37,283 bases of DNA from CALCCV01 sp964388665 (lineage in GTDB: Bacteria > Bdellovibrionota > Bdellovibrionia > Bdellovibrionales > Bdellovibrionaceae), in assembly GCA_964388665.1 (NCBI GenBank), contig CAYMBJ010000040.1, positions 1 through 37,283 of the forward strand, given 5' to 3'. The first letter of the stretch is position 1. Each line of letters starts with the position of its first letter. Both the position numbers and the translations under genes were made by a program. A model generated the notes under the pieces. That model made no database searches and had not been told where the DNA came from. It saw only the letters and a program-made list of their open reading frames with translations. Positions 17,481-24,964 of this stretch are shown piece after piece.

Positions 17481-17562
17481 TTTCGATTTGAGTTTAGACC
17501 ATTGTTGGCTGCGACCGTCGTCGCCTGCGACGTGCCAGGAGCACGCCTCGGCGCCTCGGGTC
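17481..17562 (+). repeat. 82-bp direct repeat, copy 2
   Basis: This is the second copy, 127 bases downstream of the first, ending 8 bases before the HU stop codon. It lacks the right inverted arm present after copy 1, so it looks like a partial copy of the 126-bp element. Confidence 0.85.
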
Positions 17563-17570
17563 ACGGCTTG

Positions 17571-17852
17571 CTAGGCGGGGTTGTTGACGTCCTCTTTGAG
17601 CTCTTTGCCCACTTTGAAAAAGGGAAGCTTTTTTTCTTCAACATTGATCACTTCACCAGTGCGGGGATTTCGACCCTTGTAAGAGTCATATTTGCGATTC
17701 ACAAAAGACCCAAAGCCACGTATTTCAATACGATCATCTTTCATCAGTGATTCAATCATAGAATCAAAAACGGTATTGACGACGATTTCCGCTTTGACAC
17801 GAGTGATGCCCGCTTTCTCAGAAATCTTATTAATTAAATCTGCTTTGGTCAT
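17571..17852 (-). CDS. HU/IHF family DNA-binding protein
   Basis: I take ATG 17852 as the start, not the in-frame start at 17951, because the product then begins with the canonical MTKADLINKISEKAG and an AGGGG site lies upstream. The resulting 93 residues are normal for the family. Key blocks are VFDSMIESLMKDDRIEIRGFGSF and the DNA-binding arm GRNPRTGEVINVEEKKLPFFKVGKEL. The protein bends and compacts DNA as a dimer. By eye it could be HU or an IHF subunit. The gene stops with TAG at 17573-17571, right beside repeat copy 2. The frame beyond the TAG stays open for 67 codons, through the repeats, and would add an Arg-rich tail; I treat this as chance. Confidence 0.93.
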   Translation of the reverse strand: MTKADLINKISEKAGITRVKAEIVVNTVFDSMIESLMKDDRIEIRGFGSFVNRKYDSYKGRNPRTGEVINVEEKKLPFFKVGKELKEDVNNPA

Positions 17853-18069
17853 AATATCCAACCCCTGTTCTAAGCCCAAGTATAGAGACACTATTTTTAA
17901 ATCCCAAGTTCTTTTAGTGAAAAACTGAAAAAATGGTTTTGGCCCTGTCAAGATAACGCAATGCCACAGGTGCCATATGACTTTTCCAGAAAAAGATTTT
18001 ACAACGAAGCCAAATTCATTGCAGCAATGGCAATGGTTTTAGCGCTTAATAAACCTGAAGAGGAGATAT

Positions 18070-18498
18070 ATGAAAAAACTATTTGTGCTGCTTGGTGTTT
18101 CAGTGGTTGCTATGAGTGCCCGTGCCGGTGCGATTGTTGAGGGTTCAAGTTACAGCATGCCCTATCCTTGTTCACTTGTTTCTCATGTCACCTATGAATT
18201 CGCGGTCTACAAATCAGAAGGCAAAGCTTGGATTCGCACCGAGTGCCGACATGGTCGAGAAGATTTTGCTAACGTAAATGTTGCGATTCCGGGCATGAAG
18301 CTGAACCAAGAGGCGCGACAGATAGAGGTGGAATACGATGGCGCCATTTTTGCCTGTGCGAAGAAAAATGGTTGGGGCCGGTGGCAGGAAACTGGTGCTT
18401 GCAAAATCGAGGCGGCCAAAGTTACTGAGCGCATCGACACGGACTTTGGTCCACAATACAAAGATAAAATTAAAGTTACTGTGGAGTTATTAGATTAG
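18070..18498 (+). CDS. Small secreted protein, unknown function
   Basis: The 142-residue product begins with a clear signal peptide (MKKLFVLLGVSVVAMSARAG, cleavage near residue 19). The mature part has four Cys (PYPCSLV, RTECRHG, IFACAKK, GACKIE), suggesting two disulfides, and alternates strand-like segments (VEVEYDGAIFAC, IKVTVELLD). A good ribosome binding site (GAGGAG) is 7 bases upstream of the ATG. No family recognised. It stands alone between HU (divergent) and the MCP gene (convergent). Confidence 0.7.
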   Translation: MKKLFVLLGVSVVAMSARAGAIVEGSSYSMPYPCSLVSHVTYEFAVYKSEGKAWIRTECRHGREDFANVNVAIPGMKLNQEARQIEVEYDGAIFACAKKNGWGRWQETGACKIEAAKVTERIDTDFGPQYKDKIKVTVELLD

Positions 18499-18633
18499 CA
18501 GGTCCTGAAAAGCTCAGAAACAGACTCCTCAAAAAGGTAAAGATGCAAGCCCACAGGTGCCAAATCGAACGTGGGCGTAGTATGTACTACATCAATGTGA
18601 GTTTTTATCGGGTGAACGCTCGGCCACGATAAA

Positions 18634-20220
18634 CTATTTGGTCTTCAGTTTCGTCACCAAATCTTTTAGCTTTATTGCAAGCTGACTAAGACCTGTCGAT
18701 GCATTCATAAGTTGACTTGCATCTGTAGAGCTCTCTATCGCGGCTGAAGAAACGTCCTTGATTGTCGAAGAAATGTTTTTTACGGCACTGCTGGACTCGG
18801 CGACCACACGTGAAACCTCATTTGTAGTTGCGGTTTGCTCTTCAACGGCAGTGGCAATAGTTAAAGAGATGGAGTTGATTTCCTCCACGGCCTTAGAAAT
18901 TTCTCCAATTGCAGTGACGGCATTGTCGGTACTACCTTGCATAGTACTGACTTTGACCCCGATCTCTTCAGTGGCCCTTGCGGTCTGTTTAGCCAATTCC
19001 TTTACTTCATTAGCTACGACAGCGAAACCTTTGCCTGCATCTCCGGCCCTCGCGGCTTCAATTGTAGCATTGAGGGCCAGAAGGTTTGTTTGCTGCGCGA
19101 TAGAACTAATAACCTTAATTACCGAACCAATTTCTTTGCTGCTGGCACCAAGAAGACTCATGATCGCTGTCGTTTCGTGTGCCTTTTTTAGACTGTCTTT
19201 TGTTTTTATTGAACCTGCAGCAGTATTCTTTGCGATCTCTTTGATCGATGCGCTCATTTCTTCTGTATTTGATGCTACGGTTTGCACGCCCATTGAAACT
19301 TGCTCTGCAGCAGCCGCCGCATTTGTAGATCGATCTGTTGTTAGTTTTGCATTTCCCGAAAGCTGCGTTGCCGTTGCTGTCAATTCTTCTGCCGCTGCTG
19401 CGAGTTGGCCGGATGTATCTGCCAAGGTATCCACAAGTTCAATCCATTCCTTTTTTTCTTTGGTAATTTCGGTCGCGTACTTTACAACTTTAAATACCTT
19501 GCCTGATAGATCAAAAACGGGATTGTAGGATGCCTGAATCCAAACATCACGCGAACCCTTGGTAATGCGAAGAAACTGACCTGCGACAAACTGACCTGAC
19601 TTGAGCTTTGACCAAAATTCACGATATTCAATGCCTTTGGCATAAGATGGTTCGCAAAACATAGAGTGATGCTTCCCTTTTATTTCATCTATTTCGTAGC
19701 CCAATGTCTCAAGAAAGTTTTCGTTTGCATCAATAAGGTTGCCATCCAAATCAAAATTGACCACGGCTTGCGCTTTAGAAAGAGCAGCCAGCTCTTGATC
19801 CTTTAGTTTTTGCCTACTAATGTCGGATGCAAATTTGATCACTTTAATGGGCTTGCCGCTCATATCTAATATTGGGCAATATGAGGCGGAGATCCAGACT
19901 TCTTTTCCACTCTTTCCGATGCGCTGATACTCTCCAGTATTAAACTCCCCTCGCGCCATTTTCTCCCAAAACGCATGATATTCGGGAGAGGTTGAATATC
20001 CTGGATCGCAGAACATTCGATGATGTTTGCCTCTGATCTCGTCTAATGTATAACCCAATAAATTTAAAAAATTGTCATTGGCATGTTGAATAGTTCCATC
20101 AAGATTGAATTCAATGACTGCCTGCGCACGGTTGATGGCGTTGATCACTCCGTCTTGAGTGGTAACGCTTTCAACAAGTTCAAATCTCTGAACGTCTGGT
20201 TTCTTTGATGCATGGCTCAT
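18634..20220 (-). CDS. Soluble PAS-PAS methyl-accepting chemotaxis-type receptor (BdlA-like)
   Basis: The 528-residue product has two homologous PAS domains (about residues 30-140 and 148-258), each with a conserved block: EIRGKHHRMFCDPGY in the first and EIKGKHHSMFCEPSY in the second. An MCP signalling domain fills about residues 265-528, with the hairpin tip VISSIAQQTNLLALNATIEA followed by AGKGFAVVANEVKELA. There is no membrane segment, HAMP domain or C-terminal CheR-tethering pentapeptide. This is the architecture of Pseudomonas BdlA and related cytosolic receptors that sense redox or ligand state and act through CheA/CheW or on c-di-GMP-linked behaviour. The ligand is not predictable; the HH and Cys of each PAS could bind a cofactor. 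No che genes adjoin it. Confidence 0.92.
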   Translation of the reverse strand: MSHASKKPDVQRFELVESVTTQDGVINAINRAQAVIEFNLDGTIQHANDNFLNLLGYTLDEIRGKHHRMFCDPGYSTSPEYHAFWEKMARGEFNTGEYQRIGKSGKEVWISASYCPILDMSGKPIKVIKFASDISRQKLKDQELAALSKAQAVVNFDLDGNLIDANENFLETLGYEIDEIKGKHHSMFCEPSYAKGIEYREFWSKLKSGQFVAGQFLRITKGSRDVWIQASYNPVFDLSGKVFKVVKYATEITKEKKEWIELVDTLADTSGQLAAAAEELTATATQLSGNAKLTTDRSTNAAAAAEQVSMGVQTVASNTEEMSASIKEIAKNTAAGSIKTKDSLKKAHETTAIMSLLGASSKEIGSVIKVISSIAQQTNLLALNATIEAARAGDAGKGFAVVANEVKELAKQTARATEEIGVKVSTMQGSTDNAVTAIGEISKAVEEINSISLTIATAVEEQTATTNEVSRVVAESSSAVKNISSTIKDVSSAAIESSTDASQLMNASTGLSQLAIKLKDLVTKLKTK

Positions 20221-20727
20221 TTGTGTTTTCCTCTATTCGAAATTTTTCGCTGTATTTATTCTTCAGTGAAAGTATGCCTTGCGCAACTTGAAAGAATTCT
20301 TACTCCGAACCAGTTGTTGCCTCAAGTTCGACGCAGAGTAGATCAATCAACTGTCACAAGGATTCTACAGGGGGCTCCGCCTCCAGACTTGCCTTTATGC
20401 GTTTCCGTAGCTCAGTCTGGATTTCGATCACATGGGAAGCCATTTCGACTTTAGTCTATGCCCAGCGTTTCTCATTTGTGCAATTTCATGGATGCCGGTC
20501 ACTTCACTGTGGTTCGAAAAAAATCCACGTGCAGATTGTCGTTGAAAGCGGAAGACCCTTTCAATTTTATTGGGCTCCAGCATACTTTCCAAATTTGTAT
20601 CAATCTGGTGTCGAGTCAAATCAAAGTTGCCACCCACAGTACTCCTTTTAAGCGTCAACAATGGGCGGCTGAATGCAGCTTCTGCAAAGGCAGGGAATTT
20701 CATTGTCAGTAAACTGCAACTCATGTC
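20221..20727. other. About 500-bp stretch with no supported gene
   Basis: This interval lies upstream of the PAS-PAS-MCP gene (minus strand) and downstream of the secreted-protein gene at 20728. Short overlapping ORFs occur on both strands, but none has a good ribosome binding site, family motif or signal peptide. It should contain the MCP promoter. A tRNA-like fragment at about 20406-20414 (GTAGCTCAG) is not part of a foldable tRNA. It could hold decayed coding sequence, but nothing is recognisable. Confidence 0.5.
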
Positions 20728-21279
20728 CTAGTTCGCTACGGTCGCATCAGAGCGAAAATTACGACAGGTGTGCCCTGAAATTTCGCTTCCTTTATTTGAG
20801 AAATGTCCCGAAATGATTCCCGTTCTCGTATATAAGATAATTGACTCAATATTTTCCTTAAATATTACTTCCGGATCTGTTTCACCGTTGAAAGGTGCTA
20901 AATTAAGCTGGACCGTTCTTTTATTGAACAAGCTTGCAGAGGCGCCTCCTTGAAAACCCGGAGAATAGCTCTTTGTAAGAGCCGACCACTCTGCGCTCGC
21001 AGAACCTTCATATTCCCCAACACTCCCTGCATCAATGATGAATTCAATGGAGCTGTCAGCCTGATGATACTCTCCATTATTTGAAGTTGGAAGATGAGTC
21101 ACTAAATTTCCCTCACTGTTGCGCAAAATTTTGACGGAACAAGGTTCGTTCAAATCTGTTTGAGCTTCTCCAGTTCCTTCAAACAGGTCACCATTCAGGA
21201 CGATAGAAGAATCTTGAGCTTGCGCTCCAAATGCCAGTAGATAGACTCCAACACAAATGATCGATTTAAATAGATTCAT
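20728..21279 (-). CDS. Secreted protein of unknown function, 183 aa
   Basis: The start is ATG 21279, because a strong AAGGAG site lies 8 bases upstream and the product then begins with a signal peptide (MNLFKSIICVGVYLLAFGAQAQ, cleavage near residue 21). The mature part is rich in Gly, Ser, Asn and Glu with strand-like segments (SSIEFIIDAGSVGEYEGSAS, IESIILYTRTGIISGHFS) and two Cys (EPCSVKI and HTCRNF). It looks like a small beta-rich periplasmic or surface protein. No family recognised. It is divergent from the secreted-protein gene at 21651. Confidence 0.68.
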   Translation of the reverse strand: MNLFKSIICVGVYLLAFGAQAQDSSIVLNGDLFEGTGEAQTDLNEPCSVKILRNSEGNLVTHLPTSNNGEYHQADSSIEFIIDAGSVGEYEGSASAEWSALTKSYSPGFQGGASASLFNKRTVQLNLAPFNGETDPEVIFKENIESIILYTRTGIISGHFSNKGSEISGHTCRNFRSDATVAN

Positions 21280-21650
21280 ATAGATAACTCCTTTTTTTTT
21301 TAACAATTTAAACGACAGTATTCAATGCAACTCTTCAAGAGCTTAAGACAGAGCAAGAGCGGTGCCAGGGGGCTAAGCTCAATCAGCGCCGTTTAAGCAA
21401 AAGCTTTCACTCTGATTTTCAGTCGTCGTAGTCAGCATCCTCAAATAACTCTTATGAATTGCCATTTTACTGTAGTTAAAGAAGTGACCAAATCTTTGCC
21501 AGTTGTCTGACAAAGAATTGCGCGAGGGCTGACTTAGGTACGACGTAAAGTCGTTTGGGAGAGGGCTCCTGGTATATCATTTGCAGCTCTGGTTGGTTTG
21601 AGGCAAATGCAAAATAGAAACTAAACGAAACAGATATATAGGAGTACAAA
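21280..21650. promoter_or_regulatory. 370-bp divergent intergenic region
   Basis: This region separates two divergently transcribed secreted-protein genes and must carry both promoters. A homopolymer tract (ten or more T on the plus strand near 21292-21301) lies at the left edge, and a small inverted repeat (ACGACGTAAAGTCGT) lies near 21540-21555. I see no convincing sigma-70 hexamer pair at consensus spacing and no small ORF worth calling. Confidence 0.4.
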
Positions 21651-22034
21651 ATGAAAAGTGCAATTACAATACTGGCCTTGATGGCGACATTGATTTCTCA
21701 AAACTCGATGGGCTGCCCCGGTGGAAATATGATCGCTTTATTAGATTCCCAAGGAGGCAATGAAATTGCTACCATCATAAAAAGCAAAAAGGATGGCATA
21801 CCGCAAGTTGAATTCACTCTTAAGCCTGATGTGACGCTATTGAAGGTCCAGGCTGAGGATTTGACTGCCTGTGGTGAAGATGTCGATCCAAAATGTGGTC
21901 GTGTGCTCTCTGTCAGTAGTGAAAAAATATACGAGGTGACCCTGTCCAGTTCAAATCGCGAATATTCTTATCAGAATCTTGATTTAACTTCTATTGCTCG
22001 CAGTCTTTGTGGTGAGGAAGTCGCACCTAATTAA
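21651..22034 (+). CDS. Small secreted protein, unknown function
   Basis: The 127-residue product starts with a signal peptide (MKSAITILALMATLISQNSMG). An alternative is lipoprotein-type processing at Cys22 (SMGC), which is possible but a poor lipobox. Further Cys residues occur in LTACGED, PKCGRV and SLCGEE. The central part has strand-like segments typical of small periplasmic domains. A TAGGAG site is well placed before the ATG. No family recognised. Confidence 0.68.
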   Translation: MKSAITILALMATLISQNSMGCPGGNMIALLDSQGGNEIATIIKSKKDGIPQVEFTLKPDVTLLKVQAEDLTACGEDVDPKCGRVLSVSSEKIYEVTLSSSNREYSYQNLDLTSIARSLCGEEVAPN

Positions 22035-22108
22035 ACTTAGTCTTAGAAAATTGATGCCGGGGCTGATCGGAGCGAATCTGAAACGTTCGCCCTGGCGAGG
22101 TCAACTTT

Positions 22109-23389
22109 TTAATCGACGATTTTAAAATAAGCGCGCTCGATAGCATCGACCATTTTGTCGACCTCGAACATGCCGACCACTTTTTGCCGAGCGCGCTCGC
22201 CAATCTCGGCAGCATTGATGGTGCCAGAAAAGATTTCGATCAGGAGATGAGACAACGAGGCGACATCAGCTGGTCGAATCAAAAAACCGTCTAAGCCGTC
22301 TTCGATAATGTAGGAAATGGGACTCACTTCTGAGCCGATGATCAGGCGCTTTTGTGCCATGGCTTCGATCATTGGTGTATCAAAGCCGGAGGATTTGGAG
22401 TCGAGCTCTACAAATACTTCTCCTAGCATGATGTAATCGACAATCTCTTTGGATTTTATTGGACCGGTCATGATCACGCGACTGCCGAGCGCTAGGTTCA
22501 AAATATGGAATTCAATCTCTTTAAACTTTGGTCCATTGCCGATCAGCACCAAATAGGCGTTGGGCTTTTTGATGGCCAGACGCTCAAAGGCGTTGAGCAG
22601 ATTAAATACGGGATGGCCTTCAATCATATCAGACATGGCGACAACGACGTGTGCATTTTCTGGCAGGCGTAAGGACTGTCGCAGCTCCAAAGTTTGTTCT
22701 CGAGGTAGCAGATCACTAACCTCTGCGCCATAGGGTACAAGAAAAGTCTTTTGCTCAGGATAAAGATAATATCTTTCAAGAGCTATCCTTTGGCGGGGGC
22801 TGGTGACAAAGATTCCATCTGCAGAGCGGAGCAGGGCTCGATCTCCACCAAAATAAGTTGTAACAAACTTATACAGGAGCGCCAGGCTGTTGGTGATCAG
22901 GCTTCGTACATTTTCTTGACTCATGCCTAAAATCGAAAACAGTTGGGCCATCTGCGTGGCCTCAATGTCAAAGGCCACTTTGGTTTTATGTGAGCTCTTT
23001 GTTTTGCCAATAAGAACTCCAGTGGCATCCAGGCTGTGCACCAAATCAAACGCTTCTTCCTTGGACAGCTTTAAAAACATTTCGTAGACCAAATTTTCAA
23101 AGGGAATGCGCACAGAGCGCGGAAGACCCTCCATAATAAAAATGGCTCGCACACCATCACGTATGATTTCGCTTTTACCCAAGGGACTGCGAGCCGAGAG
23201 CACGGTCACGTGATGACCGCGGAAAGCGAGCCCTTTTGCTATGGGCCAGAGAAAGCCTCGATCACTGGCTCGACTCATCACTTGAAAGTGAGTGCCCACT
23301 AAACAGATTTTCAATTTTCGTTCGCTTTTTGCATCTGAGCGCTGAGGACCGCCATGCTGTGGGTTTTCGGTGGATGTCGTATCGCTCAT
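22109..23389 (-). CDS. Glycosyltransferase family 4-like protein
   Basis: The 426-residue product has a GT-B fold pattern. The N-terminal acceptor half starts KICLVGTHFQVMSRASDRG (about residue 27) with a Gly-rich RGHHVTVLSARSP loop. The C-terminal half carries VVAMSDMIEGHPVFNLLNAFERL and YLVLIGNGPKFKEIE. The GT4 E-x7-E region is SSGFDTPMIEAMAQKRLIIGS, followed by DGLDGFLIRPADVASL. It would transfer a sugar from a nucleotide donor, probably in surface polysaccharide or lipid glycosylation; donor and acceptor are unknown. It is the last gene of the pyrD-Nudix-GT-GT run, 4 bases after the preceding GT-like gene. Confidence 0.88.
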   Translation of the reverse strand: MSDTTSTENPQHGGPQRSDAKSERKLKICLVGTHFQVMSRASDRGFLWPIAKGLAFRGHHVTVLSARSPLGKSEIIRDGVRAIFIMEGLPRSVRIPFENLVYEMFLKLSKEEAFDLVHSLDATGVLIGKTKSSHKTKVAFDIEATQMAQLFSILGMSQENVRSLITNSLALLYKFVTTYFGGDRALLRSADGIFVTSPRQRIALERYYLYPEQKTFLVPYGAEVSDLLPREQTLELRQSLRLPENAHVVVAMSDMIEGHPVFNLLNAFERLAIKKPNAYLVLIGNGPKFKEIEFHILNLALGSRVIMTGPIKSKEIVDYIMLGEVFVELDSKSSGFDTPMIEAMAQKRLIIGSEVSPISYIIEDGLDGFLIRPADVASLSHLLIEIFSGTINAAEIGERARQKVVGMFEVDKMVDAIERAYFKIVD

Positions 23390-23393
23390 AAAC

Positions 23394-24524
23394 TCACCGT
23401 GACTGGCCCAAGCTCTTTTCGTTCAAAGCCCTTTGATAAAGTCGATTGAGTTCATTGACTGGGCTATCGAGCTGATGAGACAGCGAGTTTTTTAAACTTT
23501 GCAAAGAAGAGGAATAGAGCCTTAAAGATGGCAATGCCAAAATTTCGAAGAGGTCTTTGCGCGGTTCAAACATGGAAAGAATCCAGCAGTTTTCGCGATT
23601 GCGCCAGATTTGTGAATGAATGCTGGCTTGATTGGTATCCATGATTATTGAGATTGGGGCAGAGGAGCCCAAGAGAAGCCATCGATTGATTTCGAGTGCT
23701 GACAGTTCTAACTGCGCCACAAAGAGGGCTTCTGCATAGGTCATCAGGTGGAGAATTTGCGATTCATCCATATCACCCGTCAGCAGCCATCGCCCTTTTA
23801 GGGGCGAGTTTTCAAGAAAATGGCTAAAGGCCTTCTTATCGCGCAAACTCCAGTCACTATAGCTACCGATAAAGACGATAAAATACTCTTTAGGAAATTT
23901 TATTGCGTATTCGATCGTTGAGTCGTCAAAGTCCAGAGACTTCAGACCAAAGGGAATGACGATCAAGCGTCGATTTTGAATTCTTTCAAACCACTCTGGC
24001 TCGGGCTGCTCGATGCCTTCTGCGTGATTTTGGACTTCGCTGGCAACCTTTAAAAGCGGTGGCAATATTCCGCGGGCCTGGCGACGCGATTTTACATTGA
24101 GGCCGCGCAAATGGCTCATCATTGGTACGTTGGCACAGGTGACCACGTGGCTGGATTCTAAAAGGTGGCGCAGGGGGCTGCCCCAGCCGACGCGATCGTG
24201 GAGGCGAAACAAAGAGGTAGAGAGCAGCGAAGTGTGAAAACGCGAAGCCCATTCGGCTATGAAGATCTCCGCGATATTGAGATTTTCGTTCTCACAAAGA
24301 AAGTGCACAATGTCAGGTGGTGTCTGTATCAATACCGGCAGAAACCGCAGAGCTTCGAGAAAATTCCAAGATTGAAAAAAGCACAGGATTGGAAAATCAT
24401 AGGTTCCCGAAAAGTCTTCTGCCCTTGAAGTCACCACATTGATTTCATGGTTATGCTGTAGAGAGTGGGCGAGATCAAGCGCTGTCGGATGAAGATGTCG
24501 AGCTACAATTAAGATTTTGGCCAT
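23394..24524 (-). CDS. Divergent GT-B glycosyltransferase-like protein
   Basis: The 376-residue product has the outline of a GT-B enzyme: KILIVARHLHPTALDLAHSL at the start, PPDIVHFLCENENLN typical of the N-terminal half, then FIVFIGSYSDWSLRDKKAF and GRWLLTGDMDESQILHLM like the C-terminal half. The usual E-x7-E donor-site motif is not clear, so it may be a diverged or inactive member. Its start overlaps the 3' end of the Nudix gene by 16 bases and it ends 4 bases before the GT4 gene. This context suggests it works with the GT4 protein on one glycan, which is inferred. Confidence 0.6.
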   Translation of the reverse strand: MAKILIVARHLHPTALDLAHSLQHNHEINVVTSRAEDFSGTYDFPILCFFQSWNFLEALRFLPVLIQTPPDIVHFLCENENLNIAEIFIAEWASRFHTSLLSTSLFRLHDRVGWGSPLRHLLESSHVVTCANVPMMSHLRGLNVKSRRQARGILPPLLKVASEVQNHAEGIEQPEPEWFERIQNRRLIVIPFGLKSLDFDDSTIEYAIKFPKEYFIVFIGSYSDWSLRDKKAFSHFLENSPLKGRWLLTGDMDESQILHLMTYAEALFVAQLELSALEINRWLLLGSSAPISIIMDTNQASIHSQIWRNRENCWILSMFEPRKDLFEILALPSLRLYSSSLQSLKNSLSHQLDSPVNELNRLYQRALNEKSLGQSR

Positions 24525-24964
24525 TTTAAATCCTCAGCTGAAAAAATTCGTGGCAAAACTTTTTTATTAGCTTCTGGAATGGGGCGTGTATAGAATTCGC
24601 GCGGCTCTATCCACTCAATCAATTGATGATGCTTTGATTTGGGTTCGCCCTTCCAGTAAAGAATTTCATAAAAGAGAATCAGAATATTGACTTCACCATA
24701 GGAATGGGTGACCGCCAACAAAAGAGTGCCAACTTCTACGTCGATTCCTAGCTCTTCATTCATTTCTCGCTTGAGAGCGAGCTCTGGGCTCTCGCCAGTT
24801 TCGATCTTGCCACCTGGAAACTCCCACTGGCCAGCTAGCGAGTGATTTTCAGGTCGCAGGCCGATAAGAACCTTATTGCCGCTGCGAATGACTCCCGCCA
24901 CCACTGGGATCCAGTGCGATCTTCTGCTCGCTCGTCTTTCCCTGGTGTCGTGCAGGTCCTCCAC
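24509..24964 (-). CDS. Nudix hydrolase (MutT-like)
   Basis: The 151-residue product has a complete Nudix box from G52 to G73 (GKIETGESPELALKREMNEE, then LG), including R66-E67 and the metal ligands E70 and E71. Preceding PVVAGVIRSGNKVLIGLRPEN and QWEFPGGK are typical of 8-oxo-dGTP-type MutT enzymes, but the substrate cannot be fixed by eye. The start is GTG at 24964, supported by an AAAGGAGG site at 24975-24968 with only 3 bases between AGGAGG and the GTG. That start lies inside the last 92 bases of pyrD, in another frame. Its own end overlaps the next gene by 16 bases, so translation of the chain is likely coupled. Confidence 0.9.
   Translation of the reverse strand: MEDLHDTRERRASRRSHWIPVVAGVIRSGNKVLIGLRPENHSLAGQWEFPGGKIETGESPELALKREMNEELGIDVEVGTLLLAVTHSYGEVNILILFYEILYWKGEPKSKHHQLIEWIEPREFYTRPIPEANKKVLPRIFSAEDLKWPKS

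Noticed and set aside
17965..18562. CACAGGTGCCA occurring on both sides of the secreted-protein gene (17965 and 18552)
   Set aside because: A single 11-base match without flanking similarity is weak evidence for an att site or insertion.
18758..19528. 256-codon plus-strand ORF opposite the MCP gene
   Set aside because: It is antisense to a repetitive, Ala/Ser-rich MCP domain, where long open antisense frames arise from codon bias. It has no ribosome binding site or motif.
20401..20420. tRNA-like GTAGCTCAG (D-arm resemblance)
   Set aside because: No acceptor stem, anticodon arm or T-arm can be built around it.
20212..20724. Overlapping ORFs of 80-98 codons on both strands of the intergenic region
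   Set aside because: They overlap one another, lack ribosome binding sites and show no family resemblance.
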